Positions 12,480 through 21,112 of a DNA stretch of 64,000 nt are shown piece after piece. Both the position numbers and the translations under genes were made by a program. The notes beneath the pieces were generated by a model that was not told where the DNA came from, made no database searches, and worked only from the letters and a program-made list of their open reading frames with translations. This DNA is from Stenopsyche tienmushanensis (lineage: Eukaryota > Arthropoda > Insecta > Trichoptera > Stenopsychidae): the NCBI GenBank assembly GCA_008973525.1, contig WACJ01000472.1, positions 1 through 64,000 of the forward strand, given 5' to 3'. Every line of letters starts with the position of its first letter. Position 1 is the first letter of the stretch.

Positions 12480-12905
12480 GCACCCACACGGCTAAAATCG
12501 AAACACACACAAAGAGGCCTCGTATCCCGCAAAATGTCCCAGAGCTTTCAAGGAGGCTGTCATGAAGCTTTTATGGGCCCGCGCCCGTGGAAAGCCAGCA
12601 GCCAATTTCTCTATTGGCCGCGCGTGATTTTTATATAAAATGGATAAACGCCGGGCCCGTCCATTCAATAAGCGGCCATCCTTTGGCCCAAAAGGGCCTG
12701 TCAACAATAAAGAGGACACTTCAGCGAGCTTATTGCCGAAGAAGATTATATCCAGACTTGAATATACGAGGTGCAACACGTTTCCCGAATGGGCCTTGCC
12801 GCAAAAAGCGACGAACTAGGCCCCAATCCCGGCATTGTTAACACAAACATGAATCCCATATTACGCTCTACACGCAAATGTTGTATCCTAGTAATAGAAT
12901 CGGCG
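12480..12905. promoter_or_regulatory. Strong GC-rich island, candidate enhancer
   Basis: This is one of the most GC-rich non-repetitive patches in the window (for example gggcccgcgcccgtgg at about 12574). It contains several conserved-looking words such as attggccgcgcg and tttatataaaatgg. Open frames occur on both strands here (12492-12779 -, 12587-12841 +, 12746-13078 -). That is expected from low stop-codon density in GC-rich DNA, and none resembles a known protein. A cis-regulatory element or an unrecognised exon are the two options. Confidence 0.3.
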
Positions 12906-13094
12906 TGAATCAATTTTACCAAGCCTGGCCTAAATTTATCCTCGTATAGATGAAATTTATTTGCAAATGTATTTTTGAATATACTTTTACATATTGAAAA
13001 TATTTTCGTATTATGCCGAGTTCCGATGGTCATACAAAATTTAAAAAATATGATCGTTAAGCTATAGTACCCGAACATGAAGCCACTACTAGGG

Positions 13095-13206
13095 AATCCA
13101 ATCCCGGGATCCCGGATCCCGGGATCACGGACAGTTTTAGGTACTTAAGAATCCCGGGATTAGAAAACGTAATGCCGAAAATCCCGGAATTGAAATTTTT
13201 ATCAAA
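13095..13206 (+). repeat. ATCCCGGG self-complementary repeat, copy A
   Basis: Tandem atcccgggatcccggatccc is followed by gtacttaagaatcccgggat, tagaaaacgtaatgccg and attgaaatttttatc. The same series occurs at 20987-21112. Copy A lacks the left half of the inverted repeat that copy B has. The copies mark the two borders of the rearranged 13-21 kb block. The repeat class is not known to me. Confidence 0.7.
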
Positions 13207-13854
13207 TTTTTCAGATACCTGAGCACTTTTGGTTTATTATCGCGTCATTCAAAAGACTTACCTAAAACAACAAATTTAAAAATGTATTAGAACAAATATT
13301 TTATGTATACGAATTTTAGTTAGGAAAATCTTATAATTCTTACCCGGGTGCTCTTAATGCTTAACATTTGAAGTCCTGGTCACCTTTGGAATTTGAGTTA
13401 TCAGCAACTCCTCTGAAACAAATTGCACAATTTTTCAATGTACATCTGAACTTACCACTCTGTATTACATTCTCAAAATATAATTTTAATTCTACTTTGC
13501 TCAAGACCGGTTGCTTTTGCGTTAAACCTGAAATGAAAGTATAGACACAATCCAGTATATTTTCCGCAACCATCTGTGTCAACATTCAAAGTTCGAGTTA
13601 ATCGTCCATAAGAAATATCAAAATTATCAATAACATTTTTTTTTACATAAATAAACTTTTGAATCATTTTTTGGCAGAAAAAAATTATAATTCACTTTTT
13701 TCATCGGTCTCATAGAAGTTCTGGTTTGCCGTTGTTTTATTACTCGTTTATGAACTGTACATTTTAAAAATAGAGTCTGCTTTGTATAGTCCTTTAATTT
13801 CCAAAAAAAAATCAAAAATAGATTTTCCTTCTTTATATTTAAAGAGATTCAAGC

Positions 13855-14860
13855 ATTTTTTTCCAGAAGCAATTCCTATTTTCAAAATATTTAACTTTGA
13901 CTACTTTGAATGTTCTTGATATGTATTCTTCCCCACTATTTCTCTTCAACTTTCTGATATTTTCGTTTCTACATGCCAAAAGTGTGATTTGCTGAAACTT
14001 AAATGTGATACATCCAGTGATAAAAATGAGAAGTTCTCTTCTCATTTTCTTCTTTACTTCAAGAGAATCTTTAACAAATACATAATTCACACTCGAAAAG
14101 TGCCAAGTCAGAAAATGTCCAACGGATGACCAAAAAAAAATCAAAAGACAATCCTGACGAATATTATGGGTTTTCATTTGATTTACAGAAAGCGTTTCCG
14201 TATCCAAAATTTTCTGTTTCGTTAGCTTATTATAAGCGAAATATGTATATATACAACTTAGGTTACCATAATTTCCATAATGATACAGATAAAATGTACG
14301 TATGGGATGAAATTACAGCATCAAGAGGTTCACAGAAAGTTGCTTTATGTATTTTAAAGCATTGTGAAAAAATAACAATTCAAAAATATGCAATAGCAAA
14401 CGGTGATGCTTGTACGGGCCAAAATCGTAACATCAAAATGGCACTATAATGGCTGAAAATAGTTCAATCTTCTAATAATAATATTGATATAATTGATCAC
14501 AATTTTTTTAATATCAGGAGCCAAATGATCGTGATTTTGTTTTGATAGAAATGAAAATAAGTAATACTAATAATTTATACATCCCTGAACACTATTACGA
14601 ATTAATGCAACTGTGTCGTAAAAGAATTCCATTTTCTGTAGAAAAAATGTCGCAGATGGATTTTTTTCATCAAAATCGTTAGAAGAGCCAAAAATATCGC
14701 CAGTGAATCCGTCTCTTGGCTAAAAATTCAGTGGATGCGATTTTTGAAAAATGAACCATACAAGATGATATATAAAACTTCATTAGATGATGGCGCAAAC
14801 TTCCATATTTTAGACCTTGCACCTAAAATAGAAAGGCCAAAGATTTACGAAAAAAATTAA
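13855..14860 (+). pseudogene. Transposon-type protein with GQNRN motif (DUF7869-like), broken
   Basis: The plus strand reads a chain of blocks typical of a protein family that is repeated in many insect genomes. First is a CQKCDLL-like Cys pair (about 13970-13990). Next is the open part at 14126-14449, which includes FPYPKFSVSLAYYKRNMYIY, then VWDE..ASRGSQKV and DACTGQNRN. After that come PNDRDFVLIE and YIPEHYYELMQLCRKRIPF (about 14521-14635), and finally VSWLKIQWMRFLKNEPYKM (about 14710-14770). Spaced Asp/Glu residues (VWDE, SDACTGQN, NDRDF..IE) suggest an RNase H-like fold, but that is my inference. Stops and frameshifts at about 14449, 14550 and 14680 show it is dead. The family name is from memory and uncertain; membership in a mobile-element family is fairly sure. 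Confidence 0.6.
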
Positions 14861-15340
14861 CGTTTTTCCTTTATACTTCACCAGTAGAACAATAACCAAA
14901 GAAAAATATGCAGACATGACAGATTTTAACCATTAATTAATAAAAATGTTAATAAATAGTTATTTTCAAAAACACTCTTTTCTTGTATTAAGCAATGCTT
15001 TAAATTTCGTAAAACGCATGAAAATTGACTTGGACCACTTTCATCACAATTAGCATAATGCATTTTGCTAATTTTGAAAACCGTCTTTGTTATTTGAACC
15101 TAAACAATATGCTTTTCTTATAAGCTGTTTGAAAAATTTATATGCCAAAATAAATTTTACACCCAGTAGACTACTAAAGTTCTGAAACTCTGTATGGTTT
15201 AATGTAGAAATACTTTTTAAAACATTGAAACGCAAACCTTTAAATATCTCAAAACGAAGAAAACATGACTTAGACACTTAATCATGGGCTCATATAAGGT
15301 TTATTGAAAAACTAAACGTAAATTTCGATTACGACAAAAA
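14861..15340. other. AT-rich spacer between two transposon relics
   Basis: Possibly the eroded upstream part of the hAT-like frame that follows, since plus-strand frames here look faintly protein-like. I cannot place any block with confidence. Confidence 0.25.
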
Positions 15341-15502
15341 AGGTGTGATATTTTAGATATTCTTAACGATTCTCCATTATCGATACAAGCAAACTCAACG
15401 ACAACTGAGAGGGTTTTTTCGAAAAAAAAAAAAACGAAATTACGACCAAATTTAAAAGTAAGAGTATTGCCTGTAATCGTATTGATGCTGCACAAGGTCT
15501 GA
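15341..15502 (+). pseudogene. hAT transposase C-terminus-like frame
   Basis: A continuous 53-codon frame reads DILNDSPLSIQANSTTTERV, then FSKKKKKTKLRPNLKVRVLP, and stops at 15500. hAT elements end with a dimerisation region of the pattern LxIPxSxAxxERxFS...KTxxRxxL, and the spacing here fits that pattern well (SIQANSTTTERVFS, then KTKLRPNL). No other hAT block is clear upstream. The last 30 bases lie inside the left arm of the palindrome that starts at 15472. A chance match cannot be excluded. Confidence 0.4.
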
Positions 15503-17117
15503 GTAGTCGATGATGATGCATCAACATGAAATAAAACCTTCACAAGATTGCAGCGAATCTTGTGTATTATTAGCGAATAAAATGGGTTGACTACGAAAAA
15601 AATTTTGCACTATTTTAACGACCCTACATCTTATATTTTTAAATTGACATTAGGTACATTCAATCCACTATGAATCGTTACTCTGATATGTGTTCTAGAC
15701 TATTCAATGTGAATATTCATTATTAAAAGTATTTATAAAATGCCCGATCGACCTGAGTTTGAATCACCTGAACATCGCATCGAAAAGTATTTCAACACAC
15801 TTAAAATCTATAAAGACTCGCCTGATTTTGTTGCTGAATGACGATTAGGAGACATTCTGGATCTGTCATGTACTTTGCGTATCACATGGAGGAAGAAGTA
15901 TAACTTTATAAACGCACATGCAATTTTCACCACGCGACAATAAAATGTATCGACCGGTTAACCTAAGTATCGAATGGCAACTGATCGGTGTTGGTCTAAA
16001 ACGCGACGCCTTAACGCGACGGAAAAATTTAAGCGCATTAATGATCAATTATTAAGCCTTATTAACCAATGATAAATTGAGCTGCTATGATAAACTTTCA
16101 CATAAATAAAATCTCAGTATTCTATCTCTAAAATCAGGTATTCAAACGCAAGATTTTTTCTTTGGGAAAAGTTTTTGAAAATTGAAAATGATACGCACTT
16201 GTCGATATGCAACTTAAACTAATAAAATTTTTTTTTTAAGAATCTGTATCGTATCGAAAATCGGCCAACGGATTTCCTTGTGGATCGAAAAAATAATGCC
16301 CGAAAGTTGCTCCTAATCCTTCTGAGCTCCCCGCCGACGGTGATCCAGGATCATGTGGTTCATCACGCTTGACAAGGCCGTGGAAAAAAATTGAAGAATA
16401 ATATTTTTATAAAATATTTTGCTTAATTTCTTGACAATGAATAAGCATGCCTAAAAACTATAAAAATAATATGAGATTTTTTTTATATAAAAGATTATCA
16501 TAGCAGCTCATTTTATCATTTGTTAATAAGGCTTAATAATTAATCATAAATGCGCTTAAATTTTTCCGTCTCGTTAAGGCGTCGCGTTTTAGACCAACAC
16601 CGATCAGTTGCCATTCGATACTTAGGTTAACCGGTCGATACATTTTATTGTCGCGTGGTGAAAATTGCATGTGCGTTTATAAAGTTATACTTCTTCCTCC
16701 ATGTGATACGCAAAGTACATGACAGATCCAGAATGTCTCCTAATCGTCATTCAGCAACAAAATCAGGCGAGTCTTTATAGATTTTAAGTGTGTTGAAATA
16801 CTTTTCGATGCGATGTTCAGGCGATTCAAACTCTGGTCGATCGGGCATTTTATAAATACTTTTAATAATGAATATTAACATTGAATATTCTAGAACACGT
16901 ATCAGGGTAACGATTCATAGTGGATTGAAGGTACTTAATGTCAATTTAAAAATATAAGATTTAGGGCCGTTAAAATAGTGCAGAATTTTTTTCGTAGTCA
17001 ACCCATTTTATACGCTAATAATACACAAGATTCGCTGCAATCTTGTGACGGTTTTATTTCACGTTGATGCATCATCATCGACTACTCAGATCTTGTGCAG
17101 CATAAATACGATTGCAG
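15472..17117. repeat. Large imperfect palindrome I (arms about 640 bp)
   Basis: The left arm (15472 to about 16115) and the right arm (about 16462-17117) are reverse complements. Over the first 255 aligned bases I count about 15 differences. Both arms contain tgatgatgcatcaac, atgcccgatcgacc and tatcgaccggttaaccta on the appropriate strands. A spacer of about 345 bp separates them. The arms contain no intact gene: a short frame MPDRPEFESPEHRIEKYFNT (left arm, from 15740) ends after 33 codons, and the copy in the right arm ends the same way. It is either a fold-back type element or an inverted duplication. The differences between arms argue against a simple assembly artefact. Confidence 0.9.
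16240..16384 (-). other. Open frame in the spacer of palindrome I
   Basis: The minus strand reads HGLVKRDEPHDPGSPSAGSS followed by EGLGATFGHYFFDPQGNPLA and then DFRYDTDS and a stop. It has no ATG start and is GC-richer than its surroundings. The composition looks protein-like (Gly, Pro, Asp rich). I do not recognise it. It may be a fragment of a mobile-element protein. Confidence 0.25.
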
Positions 17118-17479
17118 ATTGGTAGATCAAATCATGTCCATTTTGCGATGTAGAATTTAGCGACATCAGAGCGACTTTTGTCCATCCGGGCCCAACTTGC
17201 TCATGTTGAAGGTGACAATTATTCACGATATCAATGTAGGTCATATATTTATTATTTTTCAATTTTTTTTCATAACTCTGTAAAAGCGTAATAAACCACC
17301 TGAACATGGATCACCATCATTAGCAAGGACAACAGGATTGGAAGTCGCTGCAGGACATTAATTTGTCGAACCACAGGTGAAGCTGTGGACCGATTTGCTA
17401 AATTGTAGCTTATAGTAATTGGTAAGGTTTTAGCGAATCGTGAAAAAGTCAAATGGCCAGGTACGTCTTCTTAACCAGT
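17118..17479. other. Spacer between palindromes I and II
   Basis: About 360 bp with two overlapping minus frames (17086-17307 and 17270-17452) of no known family. It separates the two inverted repeats and matches neither. Confidence 0.4.
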
Positions 17480-17560
17480 GTAACGTTTGAGGCGGGGGCG
17501 CTCTCGGGAGCAGAGCCCCCGGTCGGCTCCCCGCCCCCACGTGCTCGTCGGGATGGCCGC
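17480..17560 (+). repeat. GC-rich repeat X, direct copy
   Basis: The segment starts gtaacgtttgaggcgggggc and ends ctcgtcgggatggccgc. Its reverse complement occurs at 19210-19289 in the loop of palindrome II with about 80-85% match by eye. It lies just outside the left arm. Confidence 0.7.
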
Positions 17561-18156
17561 GCTGACGCACGGGTCTGTTCTTCTATCGGGCTGTGATGTT
17601 GCTGCAGGAGGAGCAATCTCCCGCGGCCAAAGCTAACCGACGACTCTCCCGACTCCCGCTTCCTGCGCGTCATTACCTAACCGGCAACAGTGCACGCGCA
17701 AGAAGCGATCTGTCGGTAAGCAGGTGCAATGTCTCTACAGGGCCACAAGAGATGACGCTGTTAAAATATCACACTTAAATATATAAAATTACACTCTTCC
17801 TCCCTTAACTTCGACCATCCTCGGTCGAACGTATACTTTATATAAAATAAATTTCCAAAAAATAGTAAATGTTTCACAGTTGTCCCTCTCTCTCAAAATA
17901 AATCCAAATAGTTTGTAATACAATAAAATAATAATAAGCAATAAAATAATGTATACTGGATGTCCAAGTATTATAGTATAATAATAATAACATTGTTTAC
18001 CTCATTTACATAATTTAACCATAAAAGTACGATTAAGTTTATATATTTATTTCAAAATAAGTACCGTTAGACAGATGCCATTGTCGCTGCCATCACGTGT
18101 CGCTATATTTTAATTACATGTTCAATCAACAATATTAACAATAAATACAAAAACAC

Positions 18157-18375
18157 CTATACGGATGCCCCTCGGTGCACAAAATTTTCCGGACAATCTT
18201 CCCTAGATTTCCGTACCTGCGCGAAATTGTAAGTTCCGGCCACCGAACCTACATCACCGACTTTCATGGAATTCTCAAACTTTGAGAACTCAGCCTGCGC
18301 CTCTCCGAGGATAGTGATGGCAGCAATCAGCCCCACCATCTGGTCCAATCCGCTCTGCACGCGATCTACTACCAT
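18157..18375 (-). pseudogene. Unrecognised open frame in the left arm
   Basis: The minus strand reads through 72 codons containing GLDQMVGLIAAITILGEAQA and MKVGDVGSVAGTYNFAQVRK. The right-arm copy of the same sequence (19782-20093, +) keeps MKVGDVGSVAGTYSFAQVRK but loses the upstream part to a deletion. A frame kept open in both arms suggests that it derives from a protein-coding part of the parent element, upstream of the PPT-like tract. I do not recognise the family. Confidence 0.35.
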
Positions 18376-19107
18376 CCTGGCGACATTTCCAGCTCGTCAG
18401 CGTCTGGTGCTCACCAAGAGCATCGCGGTTCACACTAAGTATCTCACGACATACTACCAGCCTGGTGGCATCGCCGGCACACCAGCGCCTGGTGCTCAGA
18501 CAAAACATCGTGCCCATAATAATAACATCTAATACACAACAATTTCGTGCACCACGGTTCTCCGATGATCTTAATTTTCACGTACAAACAGGACAAATTA
18601 AAAAATTACGACTTTCCAAAAACAATAACGACATGATATACTACGTGGAAGCGACTACTCAAAAAATACAAAACGAAAGCGGCGGCAAAAGCATAAATTT
18701 TAGATTACATTATTTATGTTTCTTTTTTTTTTGAAATAAGGACTTTTTCGGGTTATGTCATTTGCTTGATTGCTCATTTTTTTTTCAACTTTATTTTATT
18801 TTTCAAATGTATTTCTTATTGTTACACTTTTTTTTTCTTTGCGTCCAAAATCACTTATATTCGACGCCAGCGCTCCCGCGCAGCAGTTTTCTGTGACGCA
18901 TCATCGCCCAGGAATTTGCGCCTCCTATGGCGGCTCAACTTCTCCATGTGGTCGACGGTGCGTATGGCCTTCTCGGTTGGAGGCCGGCAGATCTTCGACC
19001 CTCCAAATATTTTAGTATACTGTGTGTCGTGTGCATTGAGCTCGATGATGCCAACGCACCATCTACATCGTCGCTTCGAGGCTGAATGCCGATGGATTCT
19101 CCGCCAT

Positions 19108-19370
19108 CCTAACCTCAACGCCTCACGTTGCCAGCGCGCGTCTTTTTCTTCGCCTTCCATTCAAAACCCTCAGCGTTTACAACCTGTCGATTCTGACACC
19201 AGTGTAGGTGCGGCCATCCCGACGAGCACGCGGAGGCGGGGAGCTGCCTGGGGACTCTGCCCTGAGAGCGCCTTCGCCCTAAACGTTACACTGTTGTAAC
19301 GTTTAGGAGGGTTTTGAATGGAACGCGACGAAAACGACGTGCGCCGGCAACGTGAGGCGTTGAGGTTAGG
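19108..19370. repeat. Inner inverted pair of palindrome II
   Basis: 19108-19171 and 19307-19370 are reverse complements (cctaacctcaacgcctcacg against cgtgaggcgttgaggttagg, and so on) with a handful of differences. Between them sits the inverted copy of repeat X (19210-19289) and the head-to-head junction taaacgttac-actgtt-gtaacgttta (19280-19305). The centre of this pair lies about 50 bp right of the centre of the main arms. This is because the left arm keeps about 138 bp between 18970 and 19107 where the right has only about 33 bp. Confidence 0.75.
19210..19289 (-). repeat. GC-rich repeat X, inverted copy
   Basis: Reverse complement of 17480-17560, with the shared end gtaacgttt on the minus strand. 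It abuts the junction where a second gtaacgttta points the other way (19296-19305). Confidence 0.7.
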
Positions 19371-19382
19371 TTAGGTTAGGTT
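19364..19382 (+). repeat. Interstitial TTAGG run
   Basis: Almost four perfect units of GGTTA. This is the insect telomere repeat unit, but four units in a GC-rich repeat can arise by chance or slippage. It lies at the inner edge of palindrome II. Confidence 0.5.
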
Positions 19383-20254
19383 GCACACCCATGGCCATTA
19401 AAAGGCCATGCGTACCGTCGACCACGTGGAAAAGTTGAGCTGCCATAGGAGGCGCCAATTCCTGGTCGATGACGCGTCACAGGAAACTGCTGCACGGGAG
19501 CGCTGGCTTCGGATATAAGTGATTTTGGACGTAAACAAAAAAAGTTTAACAATAAGAAATACATTTGAAAAATAAAATACAGTTGAAAAAAAAAGAGCAA
19601 TCAAGTGAGTGCAATAATCCGAAAAAGTCCTTATTTAAAAAAAAAAAATCATAAATAATTTAATCTAAAATTTATGCTTTTGCCGCCGCTTTCGTTTTGT
19701 ATTTTTTGAGTAGTCGCTTCCACGTAGTATATCATGTCGTTATTATTTTGTGGAAGTCGTAATTTTTAAATTTGTCCTATTTTGTACATGAAAATTAAGA
19801 TCATCGGAGAACCGTGGTGCACGAAATTGTTGTGTATTAGATGTTATTATTATGGACACGATGCTTTGTGTAAGCACCAGGCGCTGGTGTGCGTCACTAT
19901 CCTCGGAGAGGCGCAGGCTGGGTTCTCAACGTGTGAGAATTCCATGAAAGTCGGTGATGTAGGGTCGGTAGCCGGAACTTATAGTTTCGCGCAAGTACGG
20001 AAATCTAGGGGAAGATTGTCCAGAAAATTTCGTGCACGTAGGGGCATCTGTATGAGTTTTTTTTTGTATTTATTATTAATATTGTTGATTTAACTTGTAA
20101 TTAAAATATAGCGACATGTGACGACAGCGGCAATGGCGTTTGCCTAACGGTACTTATTTTGAAATAAATATATAAACTGAATTGTACTTTTATGGTTGAA
20201 TTATGTAAATGAGGTAAAAAATGTTGTTATTCTTCTTCTTCTTTCTGTGCCGTG

Positions 20255-20467
20255 TCAGGCCCCCCCGACGTTGGCGATCACTCTGGCGAAGACCTCTCTG
20301 CCCTGCGCTGCTCGGAATAGTTCCTCCACTCTTCTTATTCCGGTCCACTCTCTATTGTTGCGCAGCCAGCTCATTTGCTTTCTACCGACTCCTTGTCTTC
20401 CCTCTACCTTGCCCTCCAGTATCAATCGAAGAAAATGATATTTATTTCCACGCAGTACATGACTCAG
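20255..20467 (-). pseudogene. LINE C-terminus, inserted in one arm of palindrome II
   Basis: The minus strand reads without a stop: SHVLRGNKYHFLRLILEGKV, EGRQGVGRKQMSWLRNNREW, then TGIRRVEELFRAAQGREVFA and RVIANVGGA, ending with TGA at 20257-20255. This is the standard end of many arthropod LINE reverse transcriptase proteins (GKVEGRRGxGRxxxSWLxNLxxW...LFRxA). The 3' end after the stop runs ggcacagaaagaagaagaag into an AAC/AAT-rich tail. The left arm of the palindrome lacks this piece: it joins the flanking ttattatta DNA directly. It is therefore a 5'-truncated LINE insertion that post-dates the inverted duplication, or it was lost cleanly from the left arm. No frameshift is visible, so it is relatively young. 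Confidence 0.85.
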
Positions 20468-20647
20468 TCGTTATTATTATACTATTATACTTGGACATCT
20501 GGTATACATTATGTTATTGCTTATTATTATGTTATTGTATTACAAACTATTTGGATTTATTTTGAGAGAGAGGTACAACTGTGAAACTTTTACTATTTTT
20601 TGTAAATTTGTTTTATATAAAGTATACGTTTGACCGAGGATGGTCGA

Positions 20648-20664
20648 AGTTAAGGGAGGAAGAG
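20648..20664 (+). other. Polypurine tract-like sequence
   Basis: agttaagggaggaagag is an uninterrupted purine-rich run, apart from two Ts, immediately upstream of a TG dinucleotide that would start an LTR. The mirror copy in the left arm is ctcttcctcccttaact at 17794. Its position fits a plus-strand primer of an LTR retrotransposon. Confidence 0.45.
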
Positions 20665-20974
20665 TGTAATTTTATATATTTAAGTGTGTTATTTTAACAG
20701 CGTCATCTCTTGTGGCCCTGTGGAGACATTGCACCTGCTTACCGACCGATCGCTTCTTGCGTGTGCACTGTTGCCGGTTAGGTAGTGACGCGCAGGAAGC
20801 GGGAGTCGGGAGAGTTGTCGGTTAGCCTTGGCTGCAGGAGGTTGTTCCTCCTCCAGCCAGATCTCTCTCTCTCTCCATCTCGCGTGGAATCAATAGTTAT
20901 TTAGCGAAGAGAGTCTTTCCATTCGTCGCCCGTCTATTCCCATACATTCGTCCAGCAACATCACAGCTTCAACA
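20665..20974 (+). repeat. LTR-like sequence at the right edge of palindrome II
   Basis: About 310 bp starting TGTAATTTTA directly after the polypurine tract and ending CTTCAACA, so it has TG...CA ends. The left arm carries a shortened copy in reverse (17793 down to 17589, missing about 100 bp). If this is an LTR, both arms are 3' ends of one retrotransposon family joined in inverted orientation with LTRs outward. No reverse transcriptase or integrase is present to prove it, and there is no second direct LTR. The family is unknown. Confidence 0.4.
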
Positions 20975-20986
20975 TCCAATCCCAAT

Positions 20987-21112
20987 CCCAATTTTCGGGA
21001 TTACGTTTTCCAATCCCGGGATCCCGGGATCCCGGATAATTTTAAGTACTTAAGAATCCCGGGATTAGAAAACGTAATCCCGAAAATTTCGGGATTGAAA
21101 TTTTTATCTAAC
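20987..21112 (+). repeat. ATCCCGGG self-complementary repeat, copy B
   Basis: This copy is a fuller inverted repeat: attttcgggattacgttttc (left) mirrors gaaaacgtaatcccgaaaat (right) around a tandem atcccgggatcccgggatcc core and gtacttaag. It starts within about 15 bases of the LTR-like end. Copy A is at 13095-13206, so the two bracket almost 7.8 kb. Confidence 0.75.

Larger units (their letters stand above)
17589..20971. repeat. Large imperfect palindrome II (arms about 1.4 kb)
   Basis: The left arm (17589-18969) is matched in reverse by the right arm (19404-20971). Landmarks are gctgtgatgttgctg at the outer edges, cttcgaccatcctcggtcgaac (17809) against gaccgaggatggtcgaag (20630), ttttgccgccgctttcg at 19679, and gtcgacggt at the inner edge. 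The central 430 bp contains a further inverted pair (19108-19171 against 19307-19370). The arms differ by several indels: a LINE 3' end only in the right arm (about 20233-20468), about 160 bp present only in the left arm (about 18315-18475), and about 100 bp missing from the left outer edge. The outer parts look like LTRs facing outward (see 20665-20974). Confidence 0.9.

Noticed and set aside
13839..14207. 122-codon minus-strand open frame
   Set aside because: It is the shadow of the plus-strand GQNRN-type transposon protein. The plus strand shows the recognisable motifs.
18766..19299. 177-codon plus-strand open frame, the longest in the window
   Set aside because: It crosses the inner edge and loop of palindrome II, is partly mirrored in other frames and has no family resemblance. 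GC-rich DNA is low in stop codons.
19364..19382. TTAGG run as evidence of a telomere
   Set aside because: Fewer than four units inside a GC-rich repeat. Too short for a telomere or a clear interstitial telomeric site.
15472..20971. Palindromes as an assembly or chimeric-read artefact
   Set aside because: The arms differ by point changes, by a LINE insertion in one arm and by several indels. An artefactual fold-back would give nearly identical arms. Read-level confirmation is still desirable.
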